A stretch of 64,000 nt of DNA from CAJXMH01 sp964001305 (GTDB lineage: Bacteria > Bacteroidota > Bacteroidia > Flavobacteriales_E > Vicingaceae), in NCBI GenBank assembly GCA_964001305.1, contig CAXFAI010000026.1, positions 1 to 64,000 on the forward strand, read 5' to 3'. Position numbers and translations under genes: made by a program. Position 1 is the first letter of the stretch; each line of letters starts with the position of its first letter. Positions 54,402 through 60,921 of the stretch are shown here, piece by piece. The notes under the pieces are model-generated. The model saw nothing but the letters and a program-made list of their open reading frames with translations, ran no database searches and was not told the DNA's origin.

Positions 54402-54431
54402 AGCTAAAGCAATGCTTTAGCTATCTTTTTT
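54402..54431 (+). terminator. Hairpin with T-run after the repeat array
   Basis: AGCTAAAGC (54402-54410) and GCTTTAGCT (54414-54422) form a perfect 9-bp stem with a 3-nt loop, followed by ATC and a run of T. No plus-strand gene precedes it nearby. Confidence 0.6.
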
Positions 54432-54476
54432 GTTTTCAATTCGCAAACAAGCAAGCTTTATGCTTTTTCAAACAAA

Positions 54477-54505
54477 AAAGCCACGTAATACGTGGCTTTT
54501 ATTTT
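54477..54505. terminator. Second hairpin terminator
   Basis: AAAAGCCACG (54477-54486) and CGTGGCTTTT (54491-54500) form a 10-bp stem around a TAATA loop, with T-rich sequence after it (ATTTT). The arms also carry an A-run on the left, so it may act on both strands. It lies directly upstream of the small ORF at 54509. Confidence 0.65.
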
Positions 54506-54508
54506 CTA

Positions 54509-54607
54509 GTGAGCCAAGTTGGTAAAATTTCGAACTTTTTGCAAGAAGATTTGAAATTAATTGAAAACGCCAAAGATATTTTAGCAACAGAAAAAGAGGA
54601 GGATTAA
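54509..54607 (+). CDS. Small acidic hypothetical protein
   Basis: A 32-residue ORF starting with GTG reads MSQVGKISNFLQEDLKLIEN and ends AKDILATEKEED. It is acidic and helical, with no signal or membrane segment. It ends 1 bp before a strong RBS-spaced ATG of the next small gene (the AGAGGAGG run lies within its last codons), so translation could be coupled. I do not recognise it; it is too short for certainty. Confidence 0.4.
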   Translation: MSQVGKISNFLQEDLKLIENAKDILATEKEED

Positions 54608-54608
54608 G

Positions 54609-54900
54609 ATGAAAAGTAGAGAGATTAAAAAGAAGAGATCGAGAGAAGACAAAAAAGGCAGAGGAATTAAAGTTTACTGATGGCATATACAGTAAAGAGT
54701 ACTTAAACAATATTCGTGAATTAGATAAAGCGGAGAAACAGCAAGACGAATGGAAAGCAGTTAGAAAGCATCCTGTAACCAAGGTTGTCATGGTTGTCGG
54801 TGTGGCGATTGGTTTAATTTACGTGTCTTCCTTTGCGTTTAAAGTCGCTACTAAGTCGGCTATTTCCTACAAGAACTTCAGAAAGGCTCTGAAGGATTAG
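54609..54900 (+). pseudogene. Small coiled-coil/single-span membrane protein, apparent frameshift
   Basis: An ATG at 54609 sits after an AGGAGG-like site (54596-54603), but its frame stops after 23 codons. Skipping one A of the AAAA run (54612-54615) gives a continuous 96-residue protein starting MKVERLKRRDREKTKKAEEL. It has a charged coil, then a hydrophobic span VVMVVGVAIGLIYVSSFAF, and a basic C-terminus ending FRKALKD (stop 54898-54900). The downstream frame has no ATG/GTG/TTG before its middle, so this is either a one-base insertion, a programmed frameshift or a sequencing error. I do not recognise the family. Confidence 0.55.
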
Positions 54901-54922
54901 AACAAACCTCAATCAAGAATAA

Positions 54923-54988
54923 AAAGACGTTAATCTGCGTTAATAAAGGCGGAATGAGGCTTAGGTATTACCAATCCTTAACGTCTTT
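54923..54988 (+). promoter_or_regulatory. Structured leader upstream of the zinc-finger ATPase gene
   Basis: AAAGACGTTAA (54923-54933) is the exact reverse complement of TTAACGTCTTT (54978-54988), spanning a 44-nt loop that contains GGTATTACC. Another TTAACGTTAA-type copy follows. The pair lies 33 bp before the ATG at 55021. It may be an RNA fold or a protein site; function unknown. Confidence 0.4.
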
Positions 54989-55020
54989 AACGTTAAAAAC
55001 ACATTAAATGGAGAAGGATT

Positions 55021-56397
55021 ATGAAGTATGAAATGAATTGTGAGTATTGTGGCAAAACGTTTGAAACCTCTAAAAGCAATACAAAATTCTGTGGGACTAA
55101 CTGTAGAGTAAAGAACCACAATTTAGGTAAGAAGTATCAAAAGGAAGTTATTAAAGAAGAAACTCAGATAAAGGTTGAAAACAATCAACAAATCGACGAA
55201 CTCAAGCGACAATTGCAAGAGCAAAGGGGTTTTAGTGACCAATACCTTGATTATTGGAGGGAGTTAAAAGAAGACATTAATACCTTAAATCACAATGTGG
55301 ATGTATTGAAACATGATTTAAGAATCATAGATGAAGACTTAGAAGAGGAACAAGAACGTTATGAATTATTAGATACGGAACTTACCCTAATGGCTAAAAA
55401 GCAAGAAGGTTTGAGTAAGATGCCTTTGCATAAAGATGCAGGTTGGGCAAACGTCTTTATTGCATGGAATAATATAAATGATAGCAACAAGCTGTCAAAA
55501 GAGAAACAAGACAAGATTAATGAATATAAAGAACTCAAATTAAGTATTAAGCAAAACAAAAAGCTGAAGATCGAAGATGAGCTAGCCCTTCAAAGAACTA
55601 AATCGGACTTAGAAGAATGGAAAGAAGAAATAAAGATAATTCAGAAGCGGTATGAAGATACCGTTAATGAAATAAATCGGTTGGAATTGCTGATTAACAA
55701 ACCTGTTAAAAAGAAAAGAAATCCAATAACAACAACTATTCATCACCCTAACTCTTCAAAACGAGTGGTAAAGAAGCAAGAAAAAAACAACAGAGAAATT
55801 GGTGCGGGTGATTTGCAAGACATGGACTTTGACACTTTTCGTATCAATAGTGAATTGGGCAGATTTTTGGGTGAATTGGATTGGAACCGAACGTGTTTTG
55901 CTTTAACCGGAGATTCAGGAGCAGGAAAAACCTACTTCTCTTTTGAGTTGGCTCATTTATTTATTTCAGCATTGGAAATTAACGCCAAGTATTTTTCCTT
56001 AGAAGAAGGCATAGGCAAGTTGACAAAAGAAAAAGTAGAACAATACCGTTTAGGAAATGAACTAAGCATTATTGACAAAGGAAATTTAGAAGATGTTAGA
56101 ATTGCAGCTAAGGAATATCCCCTAATTATTGTGGATAGTTTCAATAAGTTAGATGCAAAAGCTGCTGACTTTGAAAATCTAAGAACAGACTTCCCTAAAA
56201 CTTTATTCGTTCTCATTTTTCAAAAAACGACTTCAGGAACCATGCGTGGCGGTTCTTCAATAAAATACGACAGCTCTGCTACCATTAATGTAGTTCGAAG
56301 AGACGGAGAGCGAATTGCCATTATGGAAAAAGGCAGATACGGCACTCAGGGTTGGGAGTATTCTATTGACAAAAGCAAGGTGATTAAGGAGTATTAA
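55021..56397 (+). CDS. Zinc-finger, coiled-coil and RecA/DnaB-like ATPase protein
   Basis: The 458-residue protein begins with a treble-clef or zinc-ribbon-like motif: Cys7-x2-Cys10 and Cys24-x3-Cys28. Residues ~40-250 are very charged helices predicted to be coiled coil. A RecA-like ATPase domain follows, with Walker A GDSGAGKTY (~297-305), a hydrophobic Walker B PLIIVDSFNKL, and GTMRGGSSIKYDSS in the position of DNA-binding loop motifs of RadA/DnaB-like proteins. It has an RBS (GGAGAAGG) 4 bp from the ATG. Such ATPases occur in mobile or phage-type regions and may load or translocate on DNA. The exact function is unknown. Confidence 0.75.
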   Translation: MKYEMNCEYCGKTFETSKSNTKFCGTNCRVKNHNLGKKYQKEVIKEETQIKVENNQQIDELKRQLQEQRGFSDQYLDYWRELKEDINTLNHNVDVLKHDLRIIDEDLEEEQERYELLDTELTLMAKKQEGLSKMPLHKDAGWANVFIAWNNINDSNKLSKEKQDKINEYKELKLSIKQNKKLKIEDELALQRTKSDLEEWKEEIKIIQKRYEDTVNEINRLELLINKPVKKKRNPITTTIHHPNSSKRVVKKQEKNNREIGAGDLQDMDFDTFRINSELGRFLGELDWNRTCFALTGDSGAGKTYFSFELAHLFISALEINAKYFSLEEGIGKLTKEKVEQYRLGNELSIIDKGNLEDVRIAAKEYPLIIVDSFNKLDAKAADFENLRTDFPKTLFVLIFQKTTSGTMRGGSSIKYDSSATINVVRRDGERIAIMEKGRYGTQGWEYSIDKSKVIKEY

Positions 56398-56415
56398 ACT
56401 TTTATATTTAAGAAT

Positions 56416-56445
56416 AAAAAGTCGTCTTTTCAGACGACTTTTTTT
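56416..56445. terminator. Bidirectional terminator at the border of the island
   Basis: AAAAAGTCGTC (56416-56426) and GACGACTTTTT (56433-56443) form an 11-bp stem with a 6-nt loop and a T-run. It serves the ATPase gene on the plus strand. On the minus strand it lies directly after the tRNA 3' fragment, as would be expected for the original tRNA terminator. Confidence 0.9.
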
Positions 56446-56446
56446 G

Positions 56447-56482
56447 TGACAGATCTTGGATTTGAACCAAGGCCAATAGGCA
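56447..56482 (-). other. tRNA 3' fragment (T-arm plus acceptor), candidate att site
   Basis: On the minus strand, CTTGG (56471-56467), loop TTCAAAT and CCAAG form a perfect 5-bp T-arm with the conserved TTCRAxT loop and G53:C61 pair. It is followed by the 7-base acceptor strand ATCTGTC and discriminator A (56447). Further 5' is GCC-TATT-GGC, which resembles the variable arm of a class II tRNA such as Leu. No 5' acceptor partner (GACAGAT), D-arm or anticodon arm occurs, so this is only the 3' part of a tRNA. Such a remnant is what integration of an island at a tRNA 3' end leaves. Confidence 0.65.
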
Positions 56483-56489
56483 CCAATCT

Positions 56490-56654
56490 CTAGTAAATAG
56501 AATTAAATTCAAGGGCATTTATTGTCATAAAAGCTAATCTGTCAGTTGGTGCTATATAATCACCGATATAATTTACAATTTGATAAGTGTTTACTAATAA
56601 TTGAGAGACACTCAACTTTATTATTATTGTTTTCATAAGTTCTTTCATATTCAT
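56490..56654 (-). CDS. Possible 54-residue small protein
   Basis: The minus-strand ORF begins MNMKELMKTIIIKLSVSQLL and ends LEFNSIY, with a hydrophobic start and a compact, ordinary composition. It ends 19 bp from the tRNA T-arm. It has no recognisable family, and several ATGs are possible. It could be a real small protein at the island edge or chance in AT-rich DNA. Confidence 0.3.
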   Translation of the reverse strand: MNMKELMKTIIIKLSVSQLLVNTYQIVNYIGDYIAPTDRLAFMTINALEFNSIY

Positions 56655-56961
56655 TTTTTTAAAATTTTTAATAATTAAATATGACAGAATGCCTACGATT
56701 ATATCGAATAAATGCCCCGAAAAAAAGAACTCAATCCACTCTAGACTTTAAATATCTTTTGTTTGATTATTTATTTGACGAAAATTTAACATGAGGTTGC
56801 CTTAAAAGAGATTTAAGTTCTCTATTTCTATCTTTTTACATTGTGTTATTTCTCTTTTTACTACAGATAAAGTTTTCAACACATCTAAAAATGAGTATTT
56901 ATACTCTATTTTTTCTGCATTTAATTTACTAAGATTGATTTTCAATACTAATCCTTTATCC
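56655..56961. other. AT-rich leader of the defence operon (~300 bp)
   Basis: No gene is supported here. The sequence is very AT-rich and should hold the promoter of the operon starting at 56962, but no clean TTTG/TAnnTTTG pair was recognised. A TTG-started extension (56935) of the first gene is rejected in favour of the ATG at 56962. Confidence 0.5.
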
Positions 56962-59067
56962 ATGAAAATCAGTAAGATTAAGATTGTGAATTTCAGACTT
57001 CTTGAAGATGTAACGATCAATCTCGAAGAAGACACTACAATAATTATCGGAAGAAACAATAGTGGAAAAACCTCTTTCTTCGAGGCGATAAAGATGCTTA
57101 CTAGCAAAGGTGAGGAAGAGCTTTCCTTTGAGGACTTTGCTCAATCATCTTATCAGCGATTTAATGAAGGTTTAGAACTGTTTAATAGATTTCAAACTGA
57201 CGAGTTAAATGAAGAAGGACAAGAGCAACTTGAAATTGAGATTAAGGAAAAAACACCTAGTATTAGCTTAACCATAGAAATTACTTATGAAACTGATCCA
57301 CCTGATTCTTTAGTACACCTTAGCCATTTTATTTCCGATTTGGATGTAAATAGAAATGATGGGATTATCCATGTCACCTATTCTGCAACAGACTCATTAC
57401 GTTTATTTAAAGCATTTTTAAATAGAGAGGACAAAACGGAAGATTTGATCCCATTTTTACAAAAAAACCTCAAACAATACTATAAATTAAGGTGCTATGC
57501 ACTTGAAGACTTTGATGGGCAAGGAAGAAAAAGAGAAGTTGAAGGGAATTATAGAGATAAGATTGAAAGAGTAGTGTCGTTTGAAGATATTAAGGCATTA
57601 AGGGTACTTGATGATAAAAAAGGAGATCGCAGCAATACTCTAGCTCTAGGGTTTTCGAAATATTATAACCAAAGAGATGAATCATCCGATGACGTAAAAC
57701 AGTTAGAGCAGGCACTTTCTAGTGTAGAGGAGGATTTAACATTGAAATATGGGAAAGTTCTTGAAAGAATTATTAGTGACTTAGAGAAGTTCGGAGCAAA
57801 TAGTCCTGTTCAAATTCCACCGATAAGTATAGATTCTGAGTTTAAATCTGAAGATGTAATCAAAAAGAATATCAAATATTACTATAAACAAGATGAAATA
57901 GATTTACCTGAAAGTTATAATGGGTTAGGATATAGCAACTTGATTTACATGGTATTGGAGATAGCAAGTTTTGTAGAGAAATTAAAAAACTCAAAGGAAG
58001 AGAAAGTTTCAGAATTCCTTGTTATAATGATTGAAGAGCCTGAAGCTCATATGCACCCACAAATGCAGAGGGTTTTTATTAGTAATGTAAAAGGCATATT
58101 AGATGAAGCGAAAAAGGAGGGTATAGATGTTCAACTTATTTTAACAACTCATTCCTCTCATATTATTTCTGAGGCAGGAATTGATGTTGAGAGAGGTTTT
58201 AACAGAATTCGATATTTCAATAAGACAACAGATGGTATAGTAGCTCAAGACTTTAATCAACTTAGAATTAAAGACGATACAAAGACATTCAGATTCTTAA
58301 AGCAATACCTGACCTTACATAAATGTGATCTATTTTTTGCTGATAAAGTAATCATGGTAGAAGGTACAACAGAAAGAATGTTATTGCCTCTTATGGTCAA
58401 AAAAGTATCTCCTTTATTGACTACTGAATATGTTTCAATTTTAGAAGTTGGTGGAGCTTATACTCACAAATTCAAAGAGCTACTAGACTTCATAAAAGTC
58501 AAAACATTAATCATTACTGATTTAGATTCTGTAGAAGCAACAGGACACCATAAAAAATGTCCCGTTAATGATGGGCTTGCAGGAGAAATAACTTCAAATG
58601 CAACACTCAAAGATTGGATTCCCAAAAAAACATCTATTGCAGACTTAATTTCTTGTGATCTTGCTGATAAAACAGAAGATGAAAGAATCATGGTAGCTTA
58701 CCAAGTAAAAGAGGAAAGTTCAGGAAGTACCGCTCGAAGTTTTGAAGAATCTTTTTTAATAAAGAATAAGAATTTACTATCCCAAAAGGATGAGACCGGT
58801 GACCAAAAAGATGGAGAAGAAGATTGTTGGATAAAAGATTGTTTTGTGTTTTTTCAAAGCATTACGATTGACGATTTTAACTCCAATAGCGAATACACAG
58901 TATTCGAAAATATGAGTTCAAAGGATAAAACCAACTTTGCATTTGATATACTCTCATTCGATGAAGCTACTTATGGACAATGGGAAGTTCCAAAATATAT
59001 AAAAGAAGGACTGGAGTGGTTAGGTAAAAGTTCAGAAACTAATGAGGATTCAGATGGAAGTAATTGA
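56962..59067 (+). CDS. OLD-family ATPase-TOPRIM endonuclease (GajA-like)
   Basis: The ~701-residue protein has an SMC/ABC-like ATPase head: MKISKIKIVNFRLLEDV, Walker A IIGRNNSGKTS (~29-39), and Walker B FLVIMIEEPEAHMHPQMQ (~352-369). TTHSSHIISEAG follows. The C-terminal TOPRIM domain has the acidic glutamate motif VIMVEGTTE (~462-470) and the DxD motif ITDLDS (~517-522). This is the arrangement of OLD nucleases and of GajA in the Gabija antiphage system, though it is longer than the usual ~580-residue GajA. It overlaps the next gene, a UvrD-like helicase, by 26 bp, as in Gabija. Probable DNA-nicking anti-phage enzyme. Confidence 0.85.
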   Translation: MKISKIKIVNFRLLEDVTINLEEDTTIIIGRNNSGKTSFFEAIKMLTSKGEEELSFEDFAQSSYQRFNEGLELFNRFQTDELNEEGQEQLEIEIKEKTPSISLTIEITYETDPPDSLVHLSHFISDLDVNRNDGIIHVTYSATDSLRLFKAFLNREDKTEDLIPFLQKNLKQYYKLRCYALEDFDGQGRKREVEGNYRDKIERVVSFEDIKALRVLDDKKGDRSNTLALGFSKYYNQRDESSDDVKQLEQALSSVEEDLTLKYGKVLERIISDLEKFGANSPVQIPPISIDSEFKSEDVIKKNIKYYYKQDEIDLPESYNGLGYSNLIYMVLEIASFVEKLKNSKEEKVSEFLVIMIEEPEAHMHPQMQRVFISNVKGILDEAKKEGIDVQLILTTHSSHIISEAGIDVERGFNRIRYFNKTTDGIVAQDFNQLRIKDDTKTFRFLKQYLTLHKCDLFFADKVIMVEGTTERMLLPLMVKKVSPLLTTEYVSILEVGGAYTHKFKELLDFIKVKTLIITDLDSVEATGHHKKCPVNDGLAGEITSNATLKDWIPKKTSIADLISCDLADKTEDERIMVAYQVKEESSGSTARSFEESFLIKNKNLLSQKDETGDQKDGEEDCWIKDCFVFFQSITIDDFNSNSEYTVFENMSSKDKTNFAFDILSFDEATYGQWEVPKYIKEGLEWLGKSSETNEDSDGSN

Positions 59068-60910
59068 TCAAATAAAAACTCACATCAACAGTAAACAAAG
59101 CTTTGTTTTGGAAGCAGGAGCTGGTGCAGGTAAAACGTATACTCTGATTCAATCCATCAATTTTTTATTGTTAACCATTGGCTCAGAACTTCAATATAGT
59201 GGAAAGCAAATAGTTTGTATCACTTATACGAATGTTGCAAAGAATGAGATTATAGAAAGACTTGAAAATAACCCATTAGTTGTCGTTGCAACAATACACG
59301 AGTTTTTATGGGATACTATAAAACCATTTCAAGAGCAACTCTTAAAACAGCTAGATCGACTCAATGAAGAAAAGTTTAATGCCGAATTAGAAAAGAAAAG
59401 TAAGTTGTCTCCTGCAAGGTTGGCAAGTTTCACGCATAAATATTCACCTTCGTTAGTTTCTCGTGTTGGCAAAATTGAGGTACAATATATTGAAACGAGC
59501 TACAGAGATTTTGAAGCAGGTATATTACACCATGATGATGTACTTATTCTCTCCAAATATATGTTTGAGGAATATCCCCGCTTATCTCGAGTGTTTGCTG
59601 ACAAATACCCTTATTTGTTTGTGGATGAATATCAAGATACAGCGAATGAAGTTGTTCAAGCACTATTGGATAACTTACTTAAAAATGTAAGTGATAGCAT
59701 TGTCATTGGATTTTTCGGTGATTCACATCAAAAGATATACGACTCTGGTATCGGTAGTTTGGAACAATATTATGAGGAAGGTGAAAATAAAAAAATAGAA
59801 TTAGTTACAAAATCAGAGAATTATCGTTCAGCTAAATCTATCATCGAATTGCTCAATAAAATTCGTGATAACATCGAACAAAAAGTGCCTGTTGAGAAAG
59901 AAGAAAGTATCTCGAAGGGTCTAGTTAGATTCATTGATGGAAAAGCAATAAGCGAAACTGAAAAAAACAATAACTACAATAAAACCATTAGTTTTTTAGA
60001 AAGAGAAGGTTGGAATTTCAAAAAAACCAAGGAGTCCAAAATACTCATGCTTGCAAATCGAAGGATTGCAAAAATGAGTGGTTTTGGAAATTTGTTTGAC
60101 TGTTATTCTGCGAGATATGGTCAAAATGCGGCAGATTATCTGTTTGGAAAAGAGGATAGATACATACGTTTCTTAATCGGTAGTTTAGATAAAAAGTTAT
60201 CTATTCATAGAGAAAATGGAGTTGAACACCTGATTAACTTTTTTGAAGATAAAGATTACATTCAAGTCATGAATTTTCTGAGACGTTATGGTTATGAAAA
60301 CTCGGAACTCGGAGAGCATTTTCAACTTAAAACCCACAAGGACAAAGAAAGAATTTATGAGAAGTTAGAAGGATTAATAAACATAATTAATTCAGGTACT
60401 ATTGGTGATGTATTACAGTTTATAAGAGAGAATAAATTACTTCGTGAACCTGACAATATAACCAAGTTTGAAAATTCATTAACTACCGACCCAAGTGAAC
60501 TTTCTGAAGAGGAAGCTGAAAGGCAAGAAAAAAACAAAACATTTCATTCGACTTTCATGAATGTCTCTTATTCAGAGCTTAAAAAGCTAAATGACCATGC
60601 CCTTAACACTTCTCCTTTCTCAACCAAACATGGGACTAAAGGAGAAGAGTATAAAAATGTTCTCTTCGTTATAGACGACGATCATATGTGGTATAAATTC
60701 AAAGGTTTTGACAAAGTCATTTCAGGTGAGGGATTCAGCTCTGAATCCAAATCAGTCTTGATGAATAACCTCTTTTATGTTTGTTGTTCAAGAGCTGTTG
60801 AAAATCTTGTTGTTTTGGGGTTATCTAATACAGATGCAGGAAAGGCTAATCTAAACTCTTGGTTTGGTGAAGAGAATGTTTACGAAATAGAAAATTTAAC
60901 AGGGAAATAA
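59042..60910 (+). CDS. UvrD/PcrA-like SF1 helicase (GajB-like)
   Basis: The 622-residue protein has an N-terminal Walker A EAGAGAGKTYTLI (~24-36), motif Ia CITYTNVAKNE, Walker B LFVDEYQDTANEV (~192-204), GDSHQKIYD (motif III), and late motifs TKHGTKGEEYKNVLFV (~527-542) and FYVCCSRAVENLVVL. This is the UvrD/Rep superfamily 1A pattern. The length (622) exceeds the ~490 residues common in GajB. The ATG at 59042 overlaps the ATPase gene; a second ATG at 59054 is an alternative. It should unwind DNA or sense DNA ends in partnership with the preceding nuclease. Confidence 0.88.
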   Translation: MRIQMEVIDQIKTHINSKQSFVLEAGAGAGKTYTLIQSINFLLLTIGSELQYSGKQIVCITYTNVAKNEIIERLENNPLVVVATIHEFLWDTIKPFQEQLLKQLDRLNEEKFNAELEKKSKLSPARLASFTHKYSPSLVSRVGKIEVQYIETSYRDFEAGILHHDDVLILSKYMFEEYPRLSRVFADKYPYLFVDEYQDTANEVVQALLDNLLKNVSDSIVIGFFGDSHQKIYDSGIGSLEQYYEEGENKKIELVTKSENYRSAKSIIELLNKIRDNIEQKVPVEKEESISKGLVRFIDGKAISETEKNNNYNKTISFLEREGWNFKKTKESKILMLANRRIAKMSGFGNLFDCYSARYGQNAADYLFGKEDRYIRFLIGSLDKKLSIHRENGVEHLINFFEDKDYIQVMNFLRRYGYENSELGEHFQLKTHKDKERIYEKLEGLINIINSGTIGDVLQFIRENKLLREPDNITKFENSLTTDPSELSEEEAERQEKNKTFHSTFMNVSYSELKKLNDHALNTSPFSTKHGTKGEEYKNVLFVIDDDHMWYKFKGFDKVISGEGFSSESKSVLMNNLFYVCCSRAVENLVVLGLSNTDAGKANLNSWFGEENVYEIENLTGK

Positions 60911-60921
60911 AGAATTATACG

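Larger units (their letters stand above)
53766..54508. other. Gene-free accessory region (~740 bp)
   Basis: No convincing gene is present. It holds the palindrome at 53931-53946, an intergenic repeat array at 54103-54386, and two hairpin terminators at 54402-54431 and 54477-54505. An antisense ORF at 54005-54199 simply reads through the repeats. Confidence 0.7.

Noticed and set aside
54468..54791. Minus-strand 107-codon ORF
   Set aside because: It is antisense to two plus-strand coding segments with an RBS and protein-like composition; its Ser/Leu/Phe-rich translation is typical of a shadow.
56447..56520. Complete tRNA gene
   Set aside because: No partner for the acceptor strand and no D-arm or anticodon arm could be found upstream on the minus strand; only the 3' part is present.
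56802..57107. Minus-strand 101-codon ORF over the defence operon start
   Set aside because: It overlaps the conserved ATPase head on the other strand and has no start context.
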